Both the position numbers and the translations under genes were made by a program. Below the pieces are notes generated by a model that saw only the letters and a list, made by a program, of their open reading frames with translations, was not told where the DNA came from and did no database searches. From Desulfovibrio sp. JC022 (GTDB lineage: Bacteria; Desulfobacterota; Desulfovibrionia; Desulfovibrionales; Desulfovibrionaceae), in assembly GCF_010470665.1 (NCBI RefSeq), contig NZ_VOPZ01000001.1, forward strand, positions 1 to 64,000: DNA of 64,000 nt. Direction: 5' to 3'. Below are positions 19,735 to 28,073 of this stretch, in pieces. The stretch's first letter is position 1. The number at the start of each line of letters is the position of its first letter.

Positions 19735-20253
19735 TTAGTTCTTTATCTTAAGATTGCGGAAAACCGCAAGCCTTGGGTCTCCCTCTTCCTTCTCACATTC
19801 GCAGTCGCCTTTATTAAGGTCGGCTCCACACTTGGCGCACAAGCCTTTACAATTTTCATTGCAAAGTGGCTTGATGGGCAGTGCCATTGCGAAATGTTCC
19901 CAGAGGAGGGCACCGAGATCGAGTTTTAAGCCTTCTTTGGTCTTTACAACAGGAGATAATTCGTCATCCCCGTTTTCTGCGACCTGCTCATATTCCTCAA
20001 ACTCGGTAGAAATTTGGTGCTTGAAGTCTGCCGTACATCTATCACATGCAAATGTTACGGACCCGGAGGTTCCTCCCCTGATCAAACAGCCTTTGTCCTG
20101 CGGAAGGATATAGACATTAGAGATCAGAGGTGCGCCTGCGGTGACGGCCACCTTATACTGTTTCCATTTGTCAGACCAGAAGTTCTGGTCCTCAAAAACG
20201 AAATTTTCTCCCTCTTCAGGGAGGTCATTTAATGTAATCCATAGTTCAGACAT
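19735..20253 (-). CDS. yceD: DUF177 / YceD family protein
   Basis: 172 residues of the DUF177 family, almost always found directly before rpmF. Family work links it to 23S rRNA accumulation or L32 function, but its mechanism is uncertain. The C-terminal part has CDRC and CNENCKGLCAKCG ... CECE clusters that could bind zinc. GAGGAA precedes ATG 20253. It is the first gene of the long minus-strand run and lies 16 bases from a predicted transcription start. Confidence 0.92.
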   Translation of the reverse strand: MSELWITLNDLPEEGENFVFEDQNFWSDKWKQYKVAVTAGAPLISNVYILPQDKGCLIRGGTSGSVTFACDRCTADFKHQISTEFEEYEQVAENGDDELSPVVKTKEGLKLDLGALLWEHFAMALPIKPLCNENCKGLCAKCGADLNKGDCECEKEEGDPRLAVFRNLKIKN

Positions 20254-20275
20254 ATTTTTCCTCGCGGAAGGGTTT

Positions 20276-20303
20276 CCTATATGAGTTTTTTTTCTTATGT
20301 CAA
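20276..20303 (-). promoter_or_regulatory. Sigma-70-type promoter of yceD-rpmF-plsX operon
   Basis: On the minus strand a consensus TTGACA (20303-20298) is followed after 16 bases by TATAGG (20281-20276). The predicted start is near 20269, about 16 bases before yceD. Confidence 0.7.
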
Positions 20304-20314
20304 GGAAAAAGAGC

Positions 20315-20343
20315 TTGCATTTTCCAGAGCGAGCGTTTAAATG
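20315..20343 (+). promoter_or_regulatory. Possible promoter of rpmB
   Basis: TTGCAT and TAAATG are separated by 17 bases. This would give a leader of about 85 bases before rpmB, transcribed away from the yceD promoter. The -10 match is weak. Confidence 0.35.
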
Positions 20344-20436
20344 ATACCTCTTTTGTTCGGGCAGAGCAATTTCCCTTGCGGATATTCGCGCTTTCCGGCA
20401 ATCTAAAAAAAGTGATTACCATTAAGGAGGTACAAC

Positions 20437-20649
20437 ATGTCCCAGGTATGCGATATATGCGGTAAAGGTCCTCAGACTGGCAACAACGTTTCCCATGCTC
20501 ACAACAAGTCCAAGAGACGTTTCATGCCTAACCTGCAGAAAGTCCGCACTCAGCTTCCCAGCGGTGAAGTAAAAAGCATTAAAGCTTGTACTCGCTGCAT
20601 CCGCTCCGGTGCTGTTATCAAGCCCGTAGCAAACAAAAAAGTAAGCTAG
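20437..20649 (+). CDS. rpmB: 50S ribosomal protein L28
   Basis: A 70-residue basic protein of the large ribosomal subunit. The N-terminal CDICGKGP with a later CTRCI pair gives a four-Cys zinc-binding (C+) form of L28, and [14 protein letters not shown] is the family signature. A perfect AAGGAGGT lies five bases before the ATG. It is a single-gene transcript, divergent from yceD and closed by a strong terminator. Having both L32 and L28 as Cys-containing forms suggests dependence on zinc. Confidence 0.97.
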   Translation: MSQVCDICGKGPQTGNNVSHAHNKSKRRFMPNLQKVRTQLPSGEVKSIKACTRCIRSGAVIKPVANKKVS

Positions 20650-20683
20650 TTCTTATTTTTATTTTTCGCACGACTCGTCGTGT

Positions 20684-20725
20684 AAAAAGCCCCGGTCATA
20701 TTTGTTTATGGCTGGGGCTTTTTTT
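20684..20725. terminator. Bidirectional terminator rpmB / STAS gene
   Basis: The stem aaaaagcccc...ggggcttttt is extended by an inner paired region (ggtcat / atggct with G-U pairs). It has T runs on both strands and lies between the convergent genes rpmB and the STAS-like gene. Confidence 0.9.
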
Positions 20726-20733
20726 GCGCAATT

Positions 20734-21096
20734 TTATTCAGCTACCCATTTTAAGGCCGCATCAAGCTCTTCAGCAGAATAGGTTTTCACTTCGCCGCTG
20801 ACCAATATCCCGGCCACTTTGGTTCCCCATTCCACCCATGACGGGCCGCCGACAACAGCAAGTTTTTCAAAATCGTTACGGTGGGCGAATCCGAATTTAG
20901 TATCTTCCCACATGGCTTTTAAGTCCCAGCCTTTGAAATTTTCATCCATGTAGAGCAGACATCTGCATTTGCCATATTCATCAATCGCCTTCTTCAGGGC
21001 CGGAATCCATATCTCAGTATAATCTTCGCCTGAAACCGTGCCTGTTGCAGTTACGGCCAGCATTGGGCCGCTGCTTTCTTTCATGATTGTGATCAT
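20734..21096 (-). CDS. SpoIIAA/STAS-like protein
   Basis: 120 residues of the SpoIIAA-like (STAS-fold) family seen in many proteobacteria, often annotated as DUF3478. The pattern VTATGTVSGEDYTEIWIPAL, then LLYMDENFKGWDLKAMWED and a C-terminal AVVGGPSWVEW, fits that family. Relatives are thought to bind lipids or act as signalling switches; no precise function can be given. AGGAGCTAAGCG precedes ATG 21096. It shares a terminator with rpmB and has no operon partner. Confidence 0.8.
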   Translation of the reverse strand: MITIMKESSGPMLAVTATGTVSGEDYTEIWIPALKKAIDEYGKCRCLLYMDENFKGWDLKAMWEDTKFGFAHRNDFEKLAVVGGPSWVEWGTKVAGILVSGEVKTYSAEELDAALKWVAE

Positions 21097-21284
21097 CGCT
21101 TAGCTCCTGTGGTTTTTTGTCAAAAGAACCTGCATCCAATCTAACACATTCGGGCAGAAATTGAAGAAGCAATTCTTAAGACAAAAATTTTGATTTGCAT
21201 CTGAGTGAGCAAAAACTGACTCAGGTCAAGGAAAGCTTTTTGAGCAGGAGTATTGATAATTCATTCGAGAGAGACAGTTGTTTT

Positions 21285-21857
21285 ATGTCATTAAAATTGA
21301 ACATGAACCGGAATTGGAAAATGAATTATCTTGATAAAATGAAAGGCGGGGGCCAGTGTCCGCCGCGAACCAGTTTGAGTGAAATTCTCTGGTCATGGCT
21401 GGGGGCGTTCTGCGGGATTCTGCCCGTGGCATTATTGAACTATAATATTTTTGCCGGGACTGATCTGGTTTTTATCATCGGCTCATTCGGTGCTTCCGCA
21501 GTGTTAATTTATGGAGCGGTGACCAGTCCTTTGGCTCAGCCCCGCAACCTTATGGGAGGTCATATCATTTCCGCCCTGATCGGGGTGGCCTGCTACAAAA
21601 TGTTTCCGGATCAGCTCTGGTTGGCGGCCCCGCTGGCCGTGGCAACCGCAATCGCGGTCATGCATATAACCAAAACCCTGCATCCTCCGGGAGGGGCTTC
21701 CGCCTTGATCGCGGTGATCGGATCTCCCAAGCTGCACGCGCTGGGTTATTGGTATGCCGTGGTCCCGGTCGGAGTTAGCGCGTTTATTATGTTGATTGTT
21801 GCTGTGCTGGTGAATAATATGGCAAAGAATCGGCGGTATCCTGTTTTTTGGTATTAA
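21285..21857 (+). CDS. HPP family integral membrane protein
   Basis: About 190 residues with roughly four to five transmembrane segments and the HPP-family signature (LHPPGGASALIA, and SPLAQPRNLMGGH earlier). HPP proteins are inner-membrane proteins; some plant and cyanobacterial members transport nitrite, but most are uncharacterised. I place the start at ATG 21285; the open frame extends to a TTG at 21195 but no convincing ribosome-binding site supports either. It stands alone on the plus strand and ends at a terminator. Confidence 0.82.
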   Translation: MSLKLNMNRNWKMNYLDKMKGGGQCPPRTSLSEILWSWLGAFCGILPVALLNYNIFAGTDLVFIIGSFGASAVLIYGAVTSPLAQPRNLMGGHIISALIGVACYKMFPDQLWLAAPLAVATAIAVMHITKTLHPPGGASALIAVIGSPKLHALGYWYAVVPVGVSAFIMLIVAVLVNNMAKNRRYPVFWY

Positions 21858-21862
21858 ATTAA

Positions 21863-21897
21863 AAAGCCCACAACATCATTATTATATTGTGGGCTTT
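21863..21897. terminator. Terminator between HPP gene and TRAP permease
   Basis: An 11-bp stem (aaagcccacaa / ttgtgggcttt) closes a 13-base loop, with A/T runs on both sides. It can serve both convergent genes. Confidence 0.8.
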
Positions 21898-21903
21898 ACA
21901 TTT

Positions 21904-21983
21904 GCGAAGCTTATTAAAAGGTTTTGGGATTCTTAAACCCTTTTGCAAAAGGGTTTAAGAATCCCGGCAGGGTCGCCGAAGGC
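21904..21983 (+). repeat. Composite intergenic repeat, copy D
   Basis: It starts gcgaagc and ends gtcgccgaaggc. The core is a perfect 40-bp palindrome at 21926-21965 centred on gc (arm gggattcttaaaccctttt). Its last base is part of the TRAP permease stop codon. Confidence 0.85.
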
Positions 21984-23911
21984 TATACAGCTTCAAAGGC
22001 CTGTTTCCTGAACACCGACCTCTCACGCAGCATCATTACAATCAATAAAGCCGCACCCGCAGCATGCAGCCGCATGTCGGGCCAGAGCAGCAGTGTTGCT
22101 GTGCCTGCGTAGAGCAACCGTTGACCTATGTTCAAAGCGTAGGTGTTGAACCCTTCAAAGAATACCGCGAAGCAGAAAAGACCTGCTGTGGCGGTGATCA
22201 CTGTTTCGGCAACCTGCCAGAGCGGGCCTTCGAAAAGGATCGGGGTGTAGCAGAAAAGCAGGGGGATTATGTAGAGTCCCTTGGCTATTTTCCATGACTC
22301 AAAGCCCGTTTCCAGCGGTTTTGATCCCGATATGCCCGAAGCACTGTAAGCCGCGAGGCAGACCGGCGGGGTCACATTGGCATCCTGAGAGTACCAGAAA
22401 ATCAGCATATGGGCCGCGATAAGGCTTGTGCCGAGCATTTGCATGGCCGGGGCAGCCAGAACCGCCAGAACGATGTAGGAGGCGGTTACAGGCAGTCCCA
22501 TGCCCAATACGAGGGATGCTATGGCGACCATGACGATGGTCAGCATCAAGCTGTTGCCCGCAATCATGGTAATGAGCATGGAAAATTTAATTCCCATGCC
22601 GACCATGAGTACTACGCCGACCACAATGCCGGAACAGAGCAGGATGACCCCGGTGGTGACCATGTTCTGACCGCCGGAAGCAAGGGCGTCCATGATGTCT
22701 CGCCCGGACATGCGGGTTTTGGGGTTGAGCCAGCTGGAAACGACGATAGCCGCTATTCCGCCGCAGGCCGCAAAGGTCGGGGTGAATCCGTACATGAGCA
22801 GCCCCATGAGCGCGCCGATGGGTATGAAGAAGTTCCAGCCCTCTTTCATAACCTGACCGATGCGTGGAATGTCTTTTTCGGGAATGGGTTTGATACCCAG
22901 TTTTTTGGCCCGCAAATGGACAAAGAAAGCTACGCTGACAAAATACATGATCGCCGGAATGAAGGCCACGCCTACAATTGTCAGGTAGGGAATCTGGGTC
23001 CACTGGCTCATGATGAATGCACCAGCTCCCATAATGGGCGGCATAAGCTGACCGCCTGTGGATGCTGCCGCTTCAACTCCCCCGGCAAATTTGCTGGGGA
23101 ATCCGGTTTTTTTCATCATAGGAATTGTGATGGACCCGGTGCCCACTGTGTTTGCAACCGCGCTGCCGGATACCGACCCCATAAAGCCGGAGGCAAAAAC
23201 CGCCATTTTGGCAGGCCCGCCGATGGTGCGGCCCATACTAGCCATAGCTAGCTTGATGATGAATTCCCCGGCTCCTGATTTGATCAGGAACGAGGCAAAG
23301 AGTACGAATAAAAATACAAAAGTACTTGAGATCGTCGCAATGGTTCCGAATATTCCGTCCGGGGCAAAGTACATGCGGTAAAGCATGCGCTGTACGGTCA
23401 CGCCCGGAAAATGCCAGAGCCCGTCCAGATACTGCCCGCCGCCCAGTCCGTAGAACAGAAAAATCGCAGCCAGACAGGGGATGAGCAGCCCGGTGGTTCG
23501 CCGGGTTATTTCCATTAAAAGAACAATCGCTAACCCTGCTGCAATGAGATCTGCCATAATCGGTACTTCATTGCGCATGTGCAGAGCATCTTCGAAAAAT
23601 ACGAGATAAAGTCCGGTGGCGAACGATAAAATTGCCAGAAAATAGTCAATAGGCAGAGTCTCGCGGGCATGTCGTTTGAGCATCGGATATTGCAGGAATC
23701 CGATAAAGAGCATGAATGAGTAGTGTACAGCATTGCGCTGAATTTCCGGCATGATGCCGATGGTGTTTACCCAGAGATGAAACAGGGAACAGATGATGCC
23801 CGTGGCATATAAAAGCTGTGCGGTGCGCCCCTCGATCACGCGTTTGATCGCAAGGGTTTCCCCGCCTGAGTCTTTCTTGACTGCCGCTTTAGTGGAAGTA
23901 GTGTCAGCCAT
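21983..23911 (-). CDS. TRAP transporter fused permease (4TM/12TM, TAXI type)
   Basis: Inner-membrane permease of a tripartite ATP-independent transporter, with the small (DctQ-like) and large (DctM-like) subunits fused in 642 residues. The DctM half has GSVSGSAVANTVGTGSITIP and AAASTGGQLMPPIMGAGAF, both family signatures. I start at ATG 23911 because GGAGG lies eight bases upstream; the open frame continues to 23944 into repeat E. That ribosome-binding site is itself the end of repeat E. It partners with the TAXI receptor encoded upstream. The substrate is not certain; some TAXI systems carry glutamate or other dicarboxylates. Confidence 0.93.
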   Translation of the reverse strand: MADTTSTKAAVKKDSGGETLAIKRVIEGRTAQLLYATGIICSLFHLWVNTIGIMPEIQRNAVHYSFMLFIGFLQYPMLKRHARETLPIDYFLAILSFATGLYLVFFEDALHMRNEVPIMADLIAAGLAIVLLMEITRRTTGLLIPCLAAIFLFYGLGGGQYLDGLWHFPGVTVQRMLYRMYFAPDGIFGTIATISSTFVFLFVLFASFLIKSGAGEFIIKLAMASMGRTIGGPAKMAVFASGFMGSVSGSAVANTVGTGSITIPMMKKTGFPSKFAGGVEAAASTGGQLMPPIMGAGAFIMSQWTQIPYLTIVGVAFIPAIMYFVSVAFFVHLRAKKLGIKPIPEKDIPRIGQVMKEGWNFFIPIGALMGLLMYGFTPTFAACGGIAAIVVSSWLNPKTRMSGRDIMDALASGGQNMVTTGVILLCSGIVVGVVLMVGMGIKFSMLITMIAGNSLMLTIVMVAIASLVLGMGLPVTASYIVLAVLAAPAMQMLGTSLIAAHMLIFWYSQDANVTPPVCLAAYSASGISGSKPLETGFESWKIAKGLYIIPLLFCYTPILFEGPLWQVAETVITATAGLFCFAVFFEGFNTYALNIGQRLLYAGTATLLLWPDMRLHAAGAALLIVMMLRERSVFRKQAFEAV

Positions 23912-23918
23912 ATATGAT

Positions 23919-24005
23919 GCCTCCGGCGGCTCTCCGAGGGCCAAAGAACCCTTTTGGAAAAGGGTTCTCTGGACTCTCCTAAAACTTTTGTTAAGGCTTC
24001 GCCGC
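23919..24005 (+). repeat. Composite intergenic repeat, copy E
   Basis: It starts gcctccggcggc and ends ggcttcgccgc. The core is agaaccctttt paired with aaaagggttct. On the minus strand its end reads GCCGCCGGAGGC and supplies the GGAGG for the TRAP permease. It faces copy F. Confidence 0.85.
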
Positions 24006-24046
24006 TGTGGATTATGAAAAATTGCGTTATAAGAATTGATTAAAAA

Positions 24047-24132
24047 CTATTAAAAGGTTTTGGGATTTTTAAACCCTTTTGCAAAAGGGTTTAAAGCCCC
24101 CGGCAGGGTTCCCCGAAAGGGCCGCCGGAGGC
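24047..24132 (+). repeat. Composite intergenic repeat, copy F
   Basis: The body ctattaaaaggttttgggat is followed by a palindromic core (tttaaacccttttgc / gcaaaagggtttaaa) and the end gccgccggaggc. The left GCGGCGAAG end is decayed. It lies between the TAXI receptor stop and copy E, facing it. Confidence 0.82.
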
Positions 24133-24141
24133 TATAAAACT

Positions 24142-25131
24142 CTATTTTATAACACCGACTTCACGGTAGAATTTTTCAGCACCGGGATGCAGGGGCGCGG
24201 GCAGTCCTGCGGTTGCACGCTCCAGCGACATGGCCTTGGTGGCCTTGTGGATGTTGTTCAGGAAGGGCAGGTTTTCGAAAATTGTTTTGGTGATCTTGTA
24301 GACCACTTCGTCGGGCAGGTCAGCGCGGCAGGCCAGAAAGTTGGGCTGGGCGATTGTTCTGATTTCCTTGTCCTGAGAAGGATAGGTCTTTGCAGGGATC
24401 ACATAACGGCTCCAGATGGGGTATTCCTTCTGGATTTTTGCAAGCTGGGCATCGGTGAATTCAAGCACGGTTACATCATCCGCTCCGAGTTGAGCGTAAA
24501 GCTGGGTGATGGCTGCTGCGGGAGGTCCTGCGGGGATGTTTGCCCCGGAAATACGTCCGTCCATCATCGCCTGTGCGGAAGGGGTGTAGCCGAGGAATTC
24601 AAGTACGAGATCCTTTTTGACATCCACACCCATGAGTTTGAGAAGAGTGCGTCCGGAACCTTCGGTGCCGCTGCCTCGTTTGCCGATGGAAAATTTTTTG
24701 TCCAGTCCCTTGAGGTCGGAGATGTCACCATTTTTTACGTATTTGTTGAGCAGGGGGAAATGTTCAACATTTTCCCAGAGCATGGTGATTGAACGGAAAT
24801 CCTTAAATGCTTTGCCCTTGTAAGGCCCTTCGCCTTTGTATGCGTTGAGGCCGAAGAGAGCTTGAAGAATTGCGAGGTCAGCTTCTTTATTCTTGAGCAT
24901 CTGCACGTTTTCGCCGGACCCTGCGGAGTTGATGGCAGTGGCGGTGATTTTATCGGCCTTGGCAAGCTTGATGCTGACCAGTGTGCCGATGGCAACGCCA
25001 ACGGGGTAGTAGGTTCCGCCTGTGGTGGCGGTGGCAATGATCAGGTTTTTGTCACTTGCCTGTGAAGGTGCGGCTGTAAAGGTAAGACAGAGCATGCAGG
25101 TCAAGACGAGGCACGAGAATTTCTTGAACAT
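24142..25131 (-). CDS. TAXI family TRAP solute-binding receptor
   Basis: Periplasmic receptor of the TRAP system. The 329 residues begin with a clear signal peptide (KKFSCLVLTCMLCLTFTAAPSQAS), then IATATTGGTYYPVG, the TAXI ligand-binding signature. ATG 25131 has GGAGGA upstream; the open frame to 25185 lacks this and would precede the signal peptide. The permease gene follows after 230 bases occupied by repeats E and F, which could make receptor message more abundant than permease message. Confidence 0.93.
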   Translation of the reverse strand: MFKKFSCLVLTCMLCLTFTAAPSQASDKNLIIATATTGGTYYPVGVAIGTLVSIKLAKADKITATAINSAGSGENVQMLKNKEADLAILQALFGLNAYKGEGPYKGKAFKDFRSITMLWENVEHFPLLNKYVKNGDISDLKGLDKKFSIGKRGSGTEGSGRTLLKLMGVDVKKDLVLEFLGYTPSAQAMMDGRISGANIPAGPPAAAITQLYAQLGADDVTVLEFTDAQLAKIQKEYPIWSRYVIPAKTYPSQDKEIRTIAQPNFLACRADLPDEVVYKITKTIFENLPFLNNIHKATKAMSLERATAGLPAPLHPGAEKFYREVGVIK

Positions 25132-25377
25132 TCTTCCTCCGGTTTTTTTGATGTTAATCTGGCTGGTGTGCAGTATGTAGAGCAATGGATTATGGAAGGG
25201 GTATAGTATAGAATGAACAAAAAATCCAGATTAGATAATTTTTTGCGTTTTACATCAATGCGCGGGGTTTATTTTAAGTAATAAATATTATTGTGTGTTG
25301 TGTCGGTGATGATTTGTAATGTGTTTAAATGTTGGATTTTTTGGTTGTTACTGTTTGTTAGTCGTTCTTCGCCTCTC

Positions 25378-27045
25378 TTAACACAGTCCGGCAGCATATC
25401 CATCAGAGCGTGGATCACATCCGGAGCATAGAGTTCCTTTGTTTTGGTCACGGACTATTATTTGTCCCCGCCCGAAAAGTGTGCGTTCATACCCGTTGCG
25501 CATTTCAATGTCGTGCCCCATGGAAGACAGTTTTTTTGCGGTTTCGTCGAGCAGTCCTTCTTCAAGGCATACCTTGCCTCCAGCTTCCCCCGGTTCGATG
25601 CAGAAACGTAGCCTGTTCAAGGCTTCCTGCGGATCGGCCCCGTCATCCAGCATGGCTGAAATTACCTGCATGTGGCCTTGTGGCTGCATGAATCCGCCCA
25701 TGACCCCGAAAGTTGAGTGCAGTGATTTGTCTTTGCGCAGGCAGATGCCGGGAATAATGGTGTGGTAGCTACGTTTGCCCCCTGCAAGCGCGTTAGGATG
25801 GGCCGGGTCGAGGGAAAAGTTGTGTCCCCGGTTTTGCAGGGAAAAACCAAGCCCTTCGGGTACGATTCCGGTGCCGAAGCCCATGTAAACGGAATTGACC
25901 ATGGAGCAGCCGTTGCCGTCCTTGTCTACAACGCAGAAATATACTGTGTCCGAAGAGTTAACCGGAACGCCTGATTTAGCTTTCGGGTTGGCACGGTCCG
26001 GGATAATTAAACCAGCTCTTTTGGTTCCATAAGCAGGGGAAAGAAGTTCATTTAGCGGGGACAAGTAATATTGCGGATCAGCCACATGTTGCCTTGCATC
26101 CGCAAATCCCAGCCGCATGGCTTCAATCATATGATGTATGCGTTCCGGGGAGTCCGGCGTGCCGAGTCCAGCTACATCAATGCCCGCAAGTGTGTTCAGG
26201 GCCAGCAGGGCCGCTAAGCCTTGTCCGTTGGGCGGGCATTGGTGAATTTCGTAGCCATGGTAATCAATACTGATGGAGTCCTGAAACAGGCTGGTATGTT
26301 CAGACATGTCTCTTTTAGACAGAAATCCGCCGTTATTCCGGATAATTTTAACGATTCTTTCTGCAATGTCACCTTGGTAAAATAGCTTTTTAGCTTGCAT
26401 GGGCGAACAATCGGCCAGCCGGGCAAGGAGCAGACCCAGATTGCGGTTAAGCATGATTTCGCCGCAGCGTGGTGCTTTTCCGTTTAGAAGCAGCTGTTCC
26501 CCGCCGGGACTTTTTTTTAAGATATCGGTTCCTTCGGACCATAGTTGAGCTGTTACCGGACTGACCGGGAACCCCTGCATGGCGTAGCGGATTGCCGGAC
26601 TGAGAATCGCAGAAAGCTCAAGGCTTCCGTGCTGTTCTACCAGATCCGCCCAGAGCGCGAGGGCACCGGGGGTGTTTACAATCATGGCATGGCGCAGGGG
26701 AAGTTCGCCGGATATGCCCATAGCGGTTATTTTTTCAAGGGAAATATCCTGCGCAGATTTACCTGATCCGTTCAGGGCGGAAACTTTTTTATGAGCTGCA
26801 TTGTAAAAGAGTGCGAATGCATCTCCACCCAACCCTGTGCTGCATGGTTCGATCACGGCAAGTGCCGCGGCAACAGCGATGGCTGCGTCTGCTGCATTGC
26901 CCCCGGCCCGCAAAATTTCCAGTCCGGCTTCAGTTGCCAGCGGCTGGCTTGAAGCAACCATACCTTTAGTGGCGTAGACCGGGGAACGGCGTGAATTAAA
27001 TATGAATTCAGGCTGCTTGTGGCTGGAAATTTCATAAGGGGACAT
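25378..27045 (-). CDS. ggt: Gamma-glutamyltransferase (GGT)
   Basis: N-terminal nucleophile hydrolase that removes gamma-glutamyl groups from glutathione and similar compounds. The 555 residues contain nucleophile Thr367 in SSDTVYFCVVDKDGNG, where self-cleavage yields the two subunits, and GLGGDAF and AGGKRSYHTI motifs. The start at ATG 27045 has GGAG nine bases upstream; a longer frame to 27096 has none. No signal peptide is visible, so the enzyme may be cytoplasmic, unlike the periplasmic E. coli form. It lies upstream of the TAXI/TRAP genes on the same strand with a 246-base gap. AT-rich sequence fills that gap and I see no further gene in it. Confidence 0.92.
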   Translation of the reverse strand: MSPYEISSHKQPEFIFNSRRSPVYATKGMVASSQPLATEAGLEILRAGGNAADAAIAVAAALAVIEPCSTGLGGDAFALFYNAAHKKVSALNGSGKSAQDISLEKITAMGISGELPLRHAMIVNTPGALALWADLVEQHGSLELSAILSPAIRYAMQGFPVSPVTAQLWSEGTDILKKSPGGEQLLLNGKAPRCGEIMLNRNLGLLLARLADCSPMQAKKLFYQGDIAERIVKIIRNNGGFLSKRDMSEHTSLFQDSISIDYHGYEIHQCPPNGQGLAALLALNTLAGIDVAGLGTPDSPERIHHMIEAMRLGFADARQHVADPQYYLSPLNELLSPAYGTKRAGLIIPDRANPKAKSGVPVNSSDTVYFCVVDKDGNGCSMVNSVYMGFGTGIVPEGLGFSLQNRGHNFSLDPAHPNALAGGKRSYHTIIPGICLRKDKSLHSTFGVMGGFMQPQGHMQVISAMLDDGADPQEALNRLRFCIEPGEAGGKVCLEEGLLDETAKKLSSMGHDIEMRNGYERTLFGRGQIIVRDQNKGTLCSGCDPRSDGYAAGLC

Positions 27046-27232
27046 TGAAGCTGCTCCGGTTGTATTGTTGAACTTTTTGCGCAATGGTAGAAGCAATCGC
27101 AGGTAAAAGGCAACAGTGTTGTGTTGGGCTGTAAGTTTCTAGTTGCAGTGTTTGAGGGGGAATAATTGTGCCTGCTTAGCTCCTCAAGGGGCTTGATTGC
27201 ATTTATTTATTGTTTATGGCTAATGTTACATT

Positions 27233-27991
27233 ATGGTTACAATTAATCGTATTTTGGGGTTGGTGGTATGTCTGCTGTTCAGCTCTGTTTGTGCTCATGC
27301 TTCCGGGCTAAGATTGATGGCGGAAGAGTACCCTCCATACAGCTATCAGGTGGATGGTGAGGATAAGGGGGTTTATGTTGAACTGGTGCAGCAGATTCAA
27401 AAGAAGCTGGACGAAGAATCTTCTAAAATTAAATTTTATCCATGGGCGCGTGGATATAAGAAATTGCAGTCCGGGGATGGCGATGTTCTCTTTCCTATGT
27501 GCATGACCTCAGAACGTTCAGTTATGTTTAAGTTTGTAGGGCCTGTTTTTTGGGATGATATTTATTTTTATAAGAAAAAAGGAAGCCGTATCGATTTAAA
27601 AGGAATTGATGATGCTAAGAGCGTCGATAAAATTTCGGTTACCAGATATGATATTTTTCATTTGAATCTGGCCAGTCTGGGATATACCAATCTTGATTTG
27701 AGCACATCACCTACATGTGATTTTATGAAACTGCTTAACGGTCGGGTGGATCTTGTGCCCATGGGCCGTAAAGTCATTTCCCATTTTTTTAAGCGCAACC
27801 CCGAACTTGATTTCAACCTAATTGAACGGGTCGGTTCATCGGTTTTTTTTACTACAAATTATATAGCCTTTGCATTGGACACACCGGACGAGGTTGTCCA
27901 AAAATGGCAGGAAGCCTTAGATGAACTGAAGAGAAACGGCGAGTGGCAGAAAATAGTGGATAAATATTTTCCGCCTGATCAGATAAATTAG
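27233..27991 (+). CDS. Orphan periplasmic substrate-binding protein, family 3
   Basis: 252 residues resembling bacterial extracellular solute-binding proteins family 3 (amino-acid binders). There is an N-terminal signal peptide (about 1-24, ending CAHAS), then LRLMAEEYPPYSYQVDGEDKG. No permease or ATPase is nearby, so it may feed a remote transporter or act as a sensor, as many lone members in these bacteria do. The ATG has no good ribosome-binding site. It is divergent from ggt and ends at a terminator shared with gltX. Confidence 0.8.
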   Translation: MVTINRILGLVVCLLFSSVCAHASGLRLMAEEYPPYSYQVDGEDKGVYVELVQQIQKKLDEESSKIKFYPWARGYKKLQSGDGDVLFPMCMTSERSVMFKFVGPVFWDDIYFYKKKGSRIDLKGIDDAKSVDKISVTRYDIFHLNLASLGYTNLDLSTSPTCDFMKLLNGRVDLVPMGRKVISHFFKRNPELDFNLIERVGSSVFFTTNYIAFALDTPDEVVQKWQEALDELKRNGEWQKIVDKYFPPDQIN

Positions 27992-28004
27992 TTGTTTAGA
28001 CATG

Positions 28005-28046
28005 AAAAAAGCTCCGCACATCATAACGATGTACGGAGCTTTTTTT
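28005..28046. terminator. Bidirectional terminator between SBP gene and gltX
   Basis: The stem aaaaaagctccg-acatc / gatgt-cggagctttttt has one mismatch and a 5-base loop, with A and T runs on both sides. A GCGC dyad (28062-28073) lies just beyond, next to the gltX stop. Confidence 0.92.
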
Positions 28047-28073
28047 GTAATTTTAATAACGCGCGAAGCGCAA

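Noticed and set aside
25269-25451. Small minus-strand frame overlapping the end of ggt
   Set aside because: It starts inside ggt in another frame, lacks a ribosome-binding site and has AT-rich, uninformative content.
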